DNA of 64,000 nucleotides from Jacaranda mimosifolia (lineage: Eukaryota > Streptophyta > Magnoliopsida > Lamiales > Bignoniaceae): NCBI GenBank assembly GCA_018894105.1, contig CM032122.1, forward strand, positions 22,479,674 through 22,543,673, written 5' to 3'. Positions 35,111 through 46,900 of this stretch are shown in pieces. Below the pieces are notes generated by a model. It was given only the letters and a program-made list of their open reading frames with translations. It searched no databases and was not told the DNA's origin. The position numbers and the translations under genes were made by a program. Each line of letters starts with the position of its first letter. Position 1 is the first letter of the stretch.

Positions 35111-35323
35111 GGACCAATCCTCGGTATGAAGGGAATTAGTCAATCGTGGCCACTTTGCCGCGTATCTACCAATAAGTGGATTATGAGTAGTCAAAAGTGT
35201 GCCTTTCTCCATATGTTTATTCTCTTCATCAAGAATAATCAAGTGTTGCACTCCGGCGGTGGATGAAATATCTTTAAAGTGAACCATAGTGCAATTTGCA
35301 AGGACATGAGAAAAGTTAATCAA
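34817..35323 (-). pseudogene. antisense ORF of element A, upstream part
   Basis: A minus-strand frame of 168 codons starting near 35323, with RYAAKWPRLTNSLHTEDWSR (unique part), then entering the tandem array: VWALRAIHYYPPNELIRH and a frame-shifted repeat of the same DNA. A related frame, 34687-34959, reads the next units. The unique part looks protein-like but I do not recognise its family. Expansion of the repeat has probably destroyed the original reading frame. Confidence 0.5.
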
Positions 35324-35329
35324 GTTGTT

Positions 35330-36229
35330 GAGAAAGAAAAGAAGAAGAAAAGATGCAATTCAAAGAAGATTGATGTGAAGAATGGTGGTGTTTTCTTAGA
35401 GGCATTATGTCAAACATAAAATATGCATAAGATAGAAGAGAAAGAATGTAATTTTTTTTTTAAAGAGATGAGCATACCTGGACAATCGCACAATTTCACC
35501 AACTACGCCGATACGAGTTCTTGTAGGTGCCCCTTGACCATGCCTTTTATAATGCTTTTTGGGTTGCCTCATTCTAGTAGGAATAAGTTACTTTAGGTCA
35601 AATTTTTAACGGATAATTGAGACCTAGTCAAATTTGATTTTATCCAAATGTCTTCGTGAAACAAGAAAGCGAATACTGTAGAAAAAGTCATCTCCCATTT
35701 CCCAGAAGGTAGCAAAGTCAATTAATGGAGTTTGATAGTTAGATAAAGTGTAAATGGTAATGTTCGTGGGCCATGCATTCTCATGTGAATTCAATTCAAT
35801 GGAAATTGGAAGAGTTTTCTTTCGATAAAGGGTGCTTGTGGGCCTATGATTCCACATAAAAAAAATGAAAATTCAAACCAAGATTGAATTGATTGCTTAG
35901 CTGTCATACGTGTTCCATGAGAGTGAGATAAGCTGAACACTTCTTGTAGACACCTTTTGTGGACAAAAGATTGCAAATTTTAGCCTCGCTAGATGCGGGT
36001 TTCTTCACCCCATACCTTTCGAATTCCTATTATGAAAGAATTCTGTTACCATTCAAATTGATGTGGGCATGCAGTTTTATGAAAGGAGTTTGGGATGATA
36101 CAAAGGGTAGCGTATATATATGTGCGTGTGTGTGTGTGTTCATTTGATTAAATGCATATATATATAAGTTCTCAAATACTTCAAACTTTGTCTCTTTTGG
36201 GATTGATTTACACCCCTTCGTCAAGCCTT
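35330..36229. other. segment between the antisense ORF and the polypurine tract
   Basis: A short minus-strand frame (35624-35857, MWNHRPTSTLYRKKTLPISI) and another at 35791-35976 may be the decayed start of the antisense gene or chance. A TG/GTGT microsatellite is near 36120-36140. Otherwise nothing is recognised. Confidence 0.4.
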
Positions 36230-36243
36230 GAAGTGGGGGCATT
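36230..36243 (+). other. polypurine tract of element A
   Basis: GAAGTGGGGGCATT directly precedes the TG of the 3' LTR, the expected site of plus-strand priming. Confidence 0.75.
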
Positions 36244-37541
36244 TGTAAACATATTAAATTTTAGACCAATTGAGAAGTGACACATGTAAAATAATATATT
36301 AAATATTACTTTAAAATTTTCTATTTAAATTTTGGGATATATTAAATTTAATTCCAAAAGATAAATAGTTAATTTTAATTAATAATTTAGTATTTATTTT
36401 ATATTCAAATCAAGCATTGACACGTGTTAAAGATGGAGTGTCTGTATATGTGGACTAACCAAATCAAAGATATATGATATTGATATTATCTTTTGATGTT
36501 TGATATTATCAAATCAAATATATTTTATATCATCTCTTGATATTTGATAATATCTTATCAAAGAGATAAGCTTTGAAGGAGTTCAAGTCAATCAGAAGTC
36601 TTCCATCAAACACCTATATAAAGGGGTGATTTTAGCTCATTTGACATAACACATATTCTATTAGACGAGAGAAACTTTGAAGGAGTCTAGCAACTCTCTC
36701 AAGCAAATTCAAGGAGATACTTTGAAGGAGAGAAACTTTGAAGGACACAACACATATTCCAGTAGACGAGAGAAACTTTGAAGGAGTCTAGCAACTCTCT
36801 CAAGCAAATTCAAGGAGATCCACGACGTTCAAAGTGTTCTTTGAGGAATTCATATATTTTTGGCATTTGATTCGAGGCTAAGGTGCGAAGCCCTCGAATT
36901 GACGTTATTTTTATTCAAAGAGATCCACGACGTTTAAGGCATTCTTCGCAGAATTTATATATTTCTGGCGTTTGATTTGAGATTAAGGTGCGAAGCCCTC
37001 GAATTGACGTTATTTTTATTCAAAGAGATCCACGACGTTCAAGGCATTCTTCGCAGAATCCATATATTTCTGGCATTTGATTCGAGATTAAGGTGCGAAG
37101 CCCTCAAAATGGCGTTATTTTTATTCAAGGAGATCCACGACATTCAAGGCGTTCTTCACGGAATCCATATATTTCTGGTATTTGATTCGAGATTAAGGTG
37201 CGAAGCCCTCGAATTGGCGTTATTTTTATTCAAGGAGATCCACGATGTTCAAGGCGTTTTTCGCAGAATCCGTATATTTTTGGCGTTTGATTCGAGATTA
37301 AGGTCCGAAGCCCTCGAATTGATGTTATTTTATTCAAATCATATTTAAAGGAGATCCACGACGTTTAAGGCATTTTTCGCGAAGCTCATCAAATTCAAGA
37401 TTATATTTGGAAGGGAAGAATCGAGGATTAGATTAGAGATAGAATCCACAGTTGATTAATTGATTTTAATTTTAATTTTATTTGTACAATTTTTCTTGTT
37501 TTGTAATTTTAATTATTGCAGACAAGAAATTTGTTGTTATA
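36244..37541 (+). repeat. 3' LTR of element A (1298 bp, internally expanded)
   Basis: Starts TGTAAACA and ends TTATA where the 5' LTR has TTACA. It is collinear with the 5' LTR except for a ~112-bp duplication near 36690-36810 and a five-fold 105-bp array (36840-37370). Together these account for the 532-bp length difference. Confidence 0.92.
36840..37370 (+). repeat. 105-bp tandem array in the 3' LTR, five units
   Basis: Units contain aaggtgcgaagccctcgaatt at about 36881, 36986, 37091, 37196 and 37301. One unit is exactly 35 codons, so a plus-strand frame (36977-37348) reads a repeated LRCEALELALFLFKEIHDVQ-type peptide, which is a by-product of the repeat and not a gene. The 5' LTR has one unit. 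Confidence 0.9.
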
Positions 37542-37546
37542 GTTTC
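37542..37546 (+). repeat. target-site duplication of element A, right copy (GTTTC)
   Basis: Matches 24949-24953 exactly. Confidence 0.9.
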
Positions 37547-38800
37547 ATGATACAAGAAAATATGTTCTTTTGTGGTTTCATTTTTATGCCTTTAGACTAG
37601 TAGTTAAATACGATAATCAATACTGATGACTGGATATACTGTTACTGTTAGTTGGATCCAACTTGGTCTGGGTGTGTGAGGGACTTCACCGGGCAGCAAC
37701 GGGCTTGCAGGTTGAACCCTAAGCCCTTATGGCCTAATCCCTCTAACGCACAATAGAAGCCATTCGTGTGGCTGAGGTGGATCATAGGATTTCCCGAGAA
37801 CCTAGGCTTGGGCATTGTTTGGTAAGGTCGCATCTTGCTGGGAGTGATAAAGGGATTGTTATAGTGGCAGTCATAATTAAGGTTGACTAGCTATAGCAAA
37901 CACTGGTTTGATCATTGCATTTAATTGTTGGCTTATTAAAGAATGTTTACCGTTATATTCCATTTTACTACAGTATAATGCATAACTATTTTTCACTGTC
38001 TCCTCAAACGTTTATAATTGTTTTTGATTGTTCTTTAAGTGTTTATAACTGTTTCTCACTATTTTTCTCAAGTATTTATCACTTAACATCTCTTGATCAT
38101 AATATATTCTTGAACTCACATTACGCACACTTGGCATTCACTGAGTCATTTACTCATACTCTATTTTTCTTTTCCTTCCTTCTAGCAAACCTAGACCCTA
38201 ACCCAAGTGAGGAGGTGGACCCGCTTTCGATATGAATCAGAACTGAAGTATTATTTTGGGATTTTTCCAGTAGTTTTAGTATCATTACTATGTTAGTTTA
38301 TTGGTTTGTTTTCATTTAATGGAATTCTAGATGAAGATAGATGATTGGTTATTTTGAGTTTTTTTTATGTTTGGATTTATTTGGACTACGAAGAATGTTT
38401 AAAGTTTTATTTAAGGTTATAATTTTGATTGTCGACTCATTTCTTTTGGAATTGAGTTTCACTCCTCGAAACTAGACGACATGGTCTGATTTTTGGGGCT
38501 TGACAAATTACCTTAGAAGAATCACAGATCTAGTGAAACTAGACATTAATGCACTTAGCACATTATATAACATCTTTGATTTTTACCCTAATGAAATAAC
38601 TACTGCTTTTATCATTTTGAAATTATATTTAGTTGTTCAATTTCAAATTTTTGCATAAAACTTAAACTCAATTTCAATAATAATAATCTTATTCGTATTA
38701 ATATAGAGTCTTGATCATATTAATAGAGTCTTGACTAAGTTGAAACTGGTATTAAATTATATTAATTTAGAGCTGAGCCACAATAAGTTTTTGTAAGACC
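37547..38800. other. intergenic DNA with possible LTR fragment
   Basis: 37640-37870 is relatively GC-rich without a convincing frame. The stretch ending at about 38508 (ttttggggcttgaca) with upstream sequence aaacctagaccctaaccc and gaggaggtgg resembles the 3' part of a long gypsy LTR, as seen in the ~3-kb copies downstream, but no left end was found. A ~75-bp segment at 38698-38773 (attaatatagagtcttga ... tttagagctga) recurs at 42205 and 42318. Confidence 0.4.

Positions 38801-38868
<68 letters not shown>
38801..38868. repeat. (AAT)n microsatellite
   Basis: About 22 uninterrupted ATA/AAT units ending exactly at the TG of the following LTR-like copy. An (AAT)4 remnant lies at 42350-42362 in the sister of the flanking segment. 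Confidence 0.95.
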
Positions 38869-40879
38869 TGTAACACCCTTGAAATTTGGTACTTTAGGAA
38901 AATAAGGATTTATAAATTAAGATATTGATTGATCGGATTTTGAGGCTCGGAAAACAAATAAAAAGGACTTAATTGCAAGAATTTTAAAAGTTTTGGGGTA
39001 AATTTGCAATTTTTAGAAACTTGATTGGATCATTTTAAAAAGTCTTGGGGGTTTGCAGGGAATGATTTCTTGGTCAAATGGGCCAAAATAGGGCACTAAC
39101 TAAGTTTGGGCTCAAAAGGAAAGGTTTGAAAACCTTGGAGGATCTAACTGAAGGCTAGAGGAAAATTTTGGGGTGAAAATGTAATTTCCAGAAAATTGGA
39201 TTTAAATATCTTGTCAACTCCTTCTTCCCCATTTTTCTTCTCCATGCACCGGTTCTCTCCTTCCCACCGGCAATTTACTCCGACGATGAAAACACCTTAA
39301 ATTATATACCTTTCTCTTCCTTTCGTTGTGTAGAACACAAATATACCCATTTTTTCCCAGTTTGACCAGCGAAATGGCCGAAAATTGAGATTGAAAATCT
39401 AGCCACAGTGGAGCTTGGCAGGTTCGCCGTTCTGGTGACTTTTCGTAGCGGACCGAGGTATTGTTTTCACTGGCTCAGCTCAAGGATCGCGACAGTGCTT
39501 TTAGATTCTCAAACGGATCACCGTAGATGGAGAAATTAAGGAAAAACTGCTGCGGTGGAGGTTGTGGTGCTTCGTGGTTGAGGCTGAAATTGAAGCTCAA
39601 TTCGGTGGTGTTTTGGCATAATTGACTTGGGGGTTTACTTACTTGAGCTGAAAGGAGCATTTTGGTAGTATTGTTGAGCTTTTACGGCGATTGTGTACGG
39701 CGTCCCTCCGGCGGCAGTTCGGCGACTTCCGATTAGAAACTTCAGCTTGTCGTGAGGATCGTGATGGTGGTCTTGGTTCATGGTTTCGAGGTCCGATTAA
39801 GCAAATTCGTGGGTAAAAAGGAATTAGATTATATATGTTTATATATATATATGTATATATGCATGGAATGTATCGTTATTTCCATACGACTTTGTAATGT
39901 GCCAAGAATGAGGATTTGAGATATGATTTTGTATATATATTCCCATGCATGGATTATGACATGGCATAGTAGACTCGAATTATGTATTATTAAACGATAA
40001 GTTTGGATTAATCGAGTTAATCAAGTGATTAAAATATGATTTTATGAAGTTGACACTCAAAAATTAATAATTGGGTAATTTGAAATGTTATGGACCAAGA
40101 CTTGGTATATGCATGTGCCAGTATGAGTTTAGTTAACCTGGATTGTACTATTTTATGAAATATTGGGAATTATCGAGTTAATTGTAAGAGAAAACCCTAA
40201 TCTTATGAATTCGGTACCTAAATAGCAATAATTGGGTTATTGAGAAAATTGGCCTGTTATTGTTGATTTAGGATATGATACGAGGTTAATTTTATAAATA
40301 AGGACTAGATTATGCCTTCTGTTAGTGCTATGTTATTAGTGGAGAATAACTCTCGATTTTGGAATAGTTAATAGTAAGACTGTAATTATTGAAGGTTATC
40401 GAGATTGAATAAGGATTTTGACTATGGAATATTATTTTGGATAGGTGATGGCGACGTGCGTCCCGCAGAGTAGTAGGCGGCGACAGCTTCTTTTTGGGAC
40501 ATTGGAGATAAGGGTCTGCCAATCTGGCACTTCATTTCACTTTTCGGTATTTGTGATAAACCCCTGTGAGGGTTACTGTTTCTAGCTGTCTGTACTGTTA
40601 TTGAAATATGTGATCTGTTAAGATCTCTTTGATATTCTGTTATCTGATTCGGACACCCCTGTGAGGGTTATTTCTATTATGATTCTGATTCCTGTTTGTT
40701 CTGGCTCCTAGAACATTTTTCTGATATGTTATCTGTTCGTTCTGTTATCTGTTCTGTTATCTGTACTGTTCTGATATCCGACTATTCTGTTGTTCGACTA
40801 TTCTACTATACTGTCTGTTCTGATATTTGTACTGTTCTGTACTGTTTTTATTTGCCTTGTCGGCATTATCGTTATCTGG

Positions 40880-41220
40880 TATTAGCAGTGCACTAGGGAC
40901 TTTCCCTTGGGCATCTGCCAATTGTTATTGATCTGTTACTGAATAGCCAAGGAACTGATTGGTATGCAAGGGATTTTCCCCTTGGTGTCAACGGTACGCT
41001 ACGGATTTCCCCCTGGGTATTGGCATTGCGCTAGGGATTTCTCCCTGGGCATTGTAGGGCATGGGATACGCAAGGGATTTCCCCCTTGGTATTAACGATA
41101 CGTTAGGGATTTCCCCTTGGGTATCGGGCGATGCGCTAGGGATTTCTCCCTGGGTATCGCTATGCACCGTACGCTCCGTATGGGCACGACCATGCGCTAA
41201 GCTGCCATGCTTTGGTATTA
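40880..41220 (+). repeat. tandem repeats of ~40-60 bp inside copy 1
   Basis: Repeated blocks of gctagggatttctccctggg and variant acgttagggatttccccttg occur at least seven times up to the edge of the N gap. The matching part of the inverted copy 3 (about 59090-59260) also carries short repeats around cctaagcggactgc. Confidence 0.8.
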
Positions 41221-41230
41221 CTGTCTGACT

Positions 41231-41730
41231 NNNNNNNNNNNNNNNNNNNNNNNNNNNNNNNNNNNNNNNNNNNNNNNNNNNNNNNNNNNNNNNNNNNNNN
41301 NNNNNNNNNNNNNNNNNNNNNNNNNNNNNNNNNNNNNNNNNNNNNNNNNNNNNNNNNNNNNNNNNNNNNNNNNNNNNNNNNNNNNNNNNNNNNNNNNNNN
41401 NNNNNNNNNNNNNNNNNNNNNNNNNNNNNNNNNNNNNNNNNNNNNNNNNNNNNNNNNNNNNNNNNNNNNNNNNNNNNNNNNNNNNNNNNNNNNNNNNNNN
41501 NNNNNNNNNNNNNNNNNNNNNNNNNNNNNNNNNNNNNNNNNNNNNNNNNNNNNNNNNNNNNNNNNNNNNNNNNNNNNNNNNNNNNNNNNNNNNNNNNNNN
41601 NNNNNNNNNNNNNNNNNNNNNNNNNNNNNNNNNNNNNNNNNNNNNNNNNNNNNNNNNNNNNNNNNNNNNNNNNNNNNNNNNNNNNNNNNNNNNNNNNNNN
41701 NNNNNNNNNNNNNNNNNNNNNNNNNNNNNN
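41231..41730. other. assembly gap (500 Ns)
   Basis: Exactly 500 Ns, the usual placeholder for a gap of unknown size. It begins at the end of the tandem repeats, which probably caused the assembly break. Open frames across it are meaningless. Confidence 0.99.
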
Positions 41731-42185
41731 GTTTGGTATAAGGATAATCTGGTATGCACGACTAGTTATATTCTATTGGAATGCATATCCTTCGGGTTTG
41801 CTTTATCTGATTATTTCCTGTCCATTTGAAATCTATTCATGGAGCAATAAGGTAGGAGAGTTTCCTGTTTTACTATTGATACTGTCTGATTCTGACTCTG
41901 TTTGTTCTGCATGTTTAATTGATCTGACTATAAATTTTGATATGTTGAGTTGATGTTTCCTCGATAGATCTCTACTGTTATCTTATTACTATCCCTCTCT
42001 AAGTCCTTTGGACTTACCCTCGTGCATTATACTATTTGTTTAGACAGGTTTAGGTGATGGACAAGCATTCTGAGTTGGAAGTGTGAATGATCTATTTTGT
42101 AATAGCATTTGGATATGTATATGTACCTAGATCTCTTTTGGAACTCAGGTTTCTTAACTTAGAATGTTTGTGACATGTAAGTTTG

Positions 42186-43940
42186 ACGTATTGATATAGA
42201 GTTTGATCGTATTAATATAGAGTCTTGATTAAGTTGAAACTGGTATTAAATTATATTAATTTAGAGCTGAATTGTTACATGTGAGATCCAAACTGAATTG
42301 TTACATGTGAGATCCAAACTGGTATTAAATTATATTAATTTAGAGCTGAATAATAATAATAAGTTTTTGTAAGGTCTTCTTCAAGTGAGATCCAAACTGA
42401 ATTGTTAGTAATTAAGTATATAACCTAAACCGATTCGCCTATGTTGAGATTCAGTAATAATTAGGTCATAAGACCCATGCCAAGAGGCCATATGGTCTAG
42501 ATTGGGCAAGGTTCAAGACTAGAGTTAGATGAAGTCAAATTCAAGCAGCACTAACAAGCATCACAATTAGTAATGTGAGAGTATATGTCTGTATAAATTT
42601 GCAAATTTGACTTTGTAAAAAGATTTAATTGCCTACACAATTAATGCTACTATAGCTAGACATAAGGTATGATTCTTCAATCAAAATGTTCTCAATAATT
42701 CTGCCATTTAAACATAATAGTCCAATAACTATAAATAGACTGTATAAATTCAAACTCAAGAAAAAGTTACGTTCATCTTTTACAATCAATTTTTATACTT
42801 TTCCTGATAAGAAAAACTTGTCTTTAACTTAAGTATCAATTTTTTATTTTTTATTTTGAATTTTCGGCACCCTAAAGGTATTGATTATGTAGGATTGAGA
42901 GTTTATTAGAAGATTGTTATTCGTGCCAAATTCATGTATACATCATTGATATTGCTGTTGGAAAATGGGATTGAGGGTTGAGAAGAAATTGCTAAAGGAC
43001 AGAAGGATTAGAAATTGAAGAAATTACCTAAATCATGGAATATTCATATATAATCTCAAAAAATTTATACTCGAGTTATTATTTATTTTTCAAACCATAA
43101 ATCTTCATCGTATCTAGTTATTAACAAAAGTTCCCTTTTGGCATTTCATATTTTGGGTAAATAGAACTTAGCTCCCAAAGGCATCAAATTCAATGGCAAG
43201 ACAGCTTCCCGGGAGACCCAACTTATCATAATCTGATAATTCATGCTCAAGAACAAGATACTAATGTATAAAAGCAATATAGTGAGTTATTCTCACTCTA
43301 TGTAATTATCTTCACAAGGTAGATCAACCTATATTAATCAAATGTTAGGTCAAGCATATATGTGATCTAATGTAAACACTTTGCATTTAAGTACAGCAAT
43401 TGGGTTAAGTTAAAAAGTTCATTCCTAAAAGAGGACCTACACTATCATAGAAATGCTCCAATTATTATGGAACTAGTCTGGCCTCAGAAATTGAGACATT
43501 ATATTCTTGTTAGATGACTCATACTGACGTGAGCCGAAAAAGGAGATGTTACATTTTTCTAATATGATAGAACACGTTTGGTTGAGAAATAGCTTTGTAC
43601 AAGCTAATCGAGAATTATGACATATAATATCTAATTTTGCTTTCGTTACTTGATTGTTGTTTGAGGTATAAAAGAGCAAGAGTGATGGTCTTAATTGTGT
43701 TTGAACTGATATTAAGCCATCTTAGTTTAGAAGCTCGGTAGACCTTTCCGAAGGTCTTTTTGAAGTAGACCAAACTATTGGTTGAGCTGAATTGTTAATG
43801 TGCCAACTATGTATTAACAGACCGACCTAATAACTGGCACATGAGCAAATAAGTTAAGCTAGAAGGCCATACTAAGAAGGCGTGGACTATCCTACCAAGC
43901 AAACTTGAGGCTTAAAATTATAAGAATTCCAAATTCAAGG
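42186..43940. other. repeat-rich intergenic DNA
   Basis: 42205-42410 carries two further copies of the ~75-bp attaatttagagctga segment seen at 38698 and two copies of tgttacatgtgagatccaaactg. A segment at about 42780-42970 (with gtttattagaagattgttattc) has a diverged relative at 47900-48110 on the other side of solo LTR 2. A sequence near 43690-43800 is a diverged relative of 42320-42410. No gene is supported. Confidence 0.5.
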
Positions 43941-46900
43941 TGCAACACCCCTAAATTTTGCATTTTAGAAAATAAGATTTTAAAAAATCAAATATAAATA
44001 AAGAGGACTCAATTGCTAGAATTTTTGTAAGTTTTGGGGGTTGAATTATAAATATTTTAGGTCAAATGGGCCAATATAAGGCATTAATAAGTTGAGGGTT
44101 GAATTGAAAGTTGATGTATACTTCTGGGGGCCTAAATGAAAATTTGAGAAAAGTTGGTCAATTTGGAATTTTTGGAAACTGCTTATAAATAGCCAAAACC
44201 CCTCTAAAGTTCTTCAAGTTCTCACCATGCAACCCCTCCACCCCTCTCCGGCGAATTCCATCCAACACCAGTGAAAACCTGAAAACAACCAAACCAATCT
44301 CTTTGTCTCAACTCAAGAACACGCTGGTGTCAAGAACCACCACAAATGGCTAGCAAAACGCTGGAAATTTGCAACCCGAACAGAGCTCGTGGCGGAGGTG
44401 GCGACCACGACCATTTTGGCGACTTTTGGTGGGACCAAAGGGTGGGTTTTGATGGGCTCGGTGCGAGGAAGATAACGATGTCTTCAATTTGAGGAACCGA
44501 TGACGGACAAAGAAGTAATTGAAGAAAATGGTGAGGCGGCGGAGGACCTTGGTGGCGATTTGTTGTTTTCCAGAAAATTGACTGGCCAAACGGCAACCAA
44601 ATGGAAAATTGTTTTGGAGTTTATGATCAGCACAACGAAGTGCACATTTTAGTGTGGCCAACTTCCAGCTCAGGCAGCGACGGTACGATGACTTTGGGAT
44701 AGAATCTTCGGCTCGACGATCTGAACGTATGCGGTTGGTCTTGGATTATGAATTGACCTTAGACTAGGTCAATTTGGTAAAATCTAAATTAATTGATTGA
44801 TTTGATTCATGATTTAATTTGAGTAATTCATTAGGCTAATTTTTGATGTAAAAGTAAGTTAATTGGACCAAAATTATGATTATGGACCAGAATGTTGTAT
44901 GCTATTTTAATATAAAGTAAAACGTGGACTCAGATTGTTAATCAGAAGCTAATTATCATTAAATTGGGCTAATTGATGTAATTGAGGAATCCAAATTGTA
45001 TAATGTCATGAAGATTGTTAATTTGTTATTAGGAAAACATGTAAAATTCGTACGGATAGCCTAGATTTAGTATTCATGGACTTAGAACATTAAATTTGAG
45101 ATTATGGGTAAAATTATAATTAAACAGTTAAATGTCTCCTGATTGAGCTCAGTTAAAATGTTAAGATAATTACTGATATTAAGTTAAAATTAATCGTACC
45201 GAATTGTAATCATGGACTATCAGGATAAGATCTATGATGTAAAGCCGAATTGTTTGGATATATAAGTTATGCATAGTGTTAGGAGGCCCAGATTGGTAAT
45301 TGGAACATAATTATTGTTCATAAAGTTAATCGGTGCAATTACATGACCGACCTTTGTGTACCTTTGCAAGGATAATTATATAATTTAATGATCCAATTTT
45401 ATTCCTTTATTGGGGCAAATATGATCCTCATAAATATTCTGGTATTATTGGCACAATTAGTAGCCGCCTCTTGATGACATTGAAAGTGAACCCTAAAATA
45501 CAATACTAATGGTATAGCGGCCGATGATAGAATACTATCCGTTAAATTATGGTTATAGGGTCAAAACAAGTGTTTTCACAATAAGTTCATTCTTTTGGTT
45601 ATGTGATGAGGAGCAGGATCCTGTGGATCAGTAGCTTGGGATAGCATTTCTGTGCCGTTTAGGTGAGGGTCTGTTTACCTTTTTATTTTCTGGGAAGTGA
45701 ATGTTCTCTGATTTGCTCGGATTTCATTAATCAACTGAATTCCTTGATTTTGGTTCTGTTAAAAATTGATTATATCTGTTCTGGCGCCAAGAAATTTTAT
45801 TGCCTTATCTATTATTTTCCAGTACAACTCATGGCCTTGTCGGCGTACTTAATTTCGTTCTACATATCATTTGATTTGCCTTGTCGGCATACTTAATTTC
45901 GTTTTGTATATTGTTTGATTTATCTTGTCGGCATATTTGAATCATTCTGTATATTGTCTATTTGGCCTTGCCGCCATATTTGAATTGTCCTGTATATCGT
46001 TGTTTGGCCTTGTTGGCAAAATGTTTATTGATTGTAACGATATATACATGTATGGGGAAATTTGTATGGACCAACTGCCAATCCCCGCAGAATGCTTAGA
46101 TATCTGTGATGTGCTGAGTGGTATGCGGGCATCAGTAATGTGCTGAGCGGTATGCTTGGGCATCTGTTATGTGCTGAGCTGTCATGCTTGGATTTCTGTT
46201 ATCTGCCGAGCTGTCATGCTTAGGTTTCTATTATTTGCCGAGCTATTATGTTATAGATGAATAAGGAGAATCTGATATGAATGTTATGCTTTGGGTTTAT
46301 TTGAATTGCATATTATGCTAAGGTTTGTTTGATTATGTTTATACTCTATTTAGGGAGCAATAAGGACAGAGAGGTTTCCATTTGTTGAAATTGATAATGT
46401 TTATGTTCTGGCATATTCGTATCTCTTGTAGTAATATCTTGCCAGTTGATAATCTGTTGAATTATTGATTCTTTAACAGATCTTTTTGTTTGCTTATTAT
46501 ACTTCCTCTCACTAAGTTCTTCGGACTTACCATTTATGTTATCTTTTATTGTCTTTCCAGACAGGATTAAGTGAAGAACAAGGGCTTATGGCTTGGCCCG
46601 AAAGATCTATTTGTAATAGATTAGGTGTTTTGCATATATATACCAACTTCACCTAATTGAAGTTAAGGTTTTGAGACTGTTGATGTGTTTGATGGTTTCG
46701 GGACATATTTGATGGTTTCGGGACGGATCTAGAACTGAAATTATTGGGGGGGGGGTTGCAAAATTATAAAACATATAAGTTCAAATATAGATTATTTTCA
46801 ATTGAAAGATACAATAAGTCGGTAGTATATTTTATGATGCATGTAAACAAACACACAAAATATATCATAAAAATTAATGAAGATAATAATATATATTATT

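Larger units (their letters stand above)
24954..37541 (+). mobile_element. full-length Ty3/gypsy retrotransposon, Tat-type (element A)
   Basis: LTRs at 24954-25719 and 36244-37541, a primer-binding site, coding order gag-PR-RT-RH-(second RH)-IN, an antisense ORF region, a polypurine tract and a perfect 5-bp target duplication GTTTC (24949-24953 and 37542-37546). The second RNase H and the extra region between IN and the 3' LTR are characteristic of the plant Tat lineage (Ogre, Retand and relatives). Stops and frameshifts break every coding domain, so the element cannot make its own proteins. The first ~245 bp of the two LTRs differ at about a dozen sites by eye, many of them C/T at CG, indicating insertion on the order of a couple of million years ago if typical plant rates apply. 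Confidence 0.95.
38869..42185 (+). mobile_element. solo-LTR-like copy 1 of a ~3-kb gypsy LTR, 3'-truncated, with assembly gap
   Basis: Starts TGTAACACCCTTGAAATTT, as copies 2 and 3 do with small differences. It includes the shared blocks: aaaaggacttaattgcaaga near the start, a GC-rich block near 39240-39800, and tccctctctaagtcctttgg with acaggtttaggtgatgga near 42000-42060. The last ~200 bp present in copies 2 and 3 are missing. No internal coding region exists. Long LTRs with this start are typical of Tekay/Del-type chromoviruses, though the family assignment is inferred. The 500-N gap prevents a true length estimate. Confidence 0.75.

Noticed and set aside
36977..37348. A 123-codon plus-strand frame with 35-residue repeats
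   Set aside because: It is the 105-bp LTR tandem unit read in frame; the LTR is non-coding and the single-unit 5' LTR has no such frame.
41160..41953. Long frames across 41.2-41.9 kb
   Set aside because: They consist almost entirely of Ns from the assembly gap.
44330..44661. Two overlapping minus-strand frames rich in Pro and His in solo LTR 2
   Set aside because: They lie in the GC-rich leader part of an LTR, overlap one another in different frames and have no motif or conservation in the other LTR copies.
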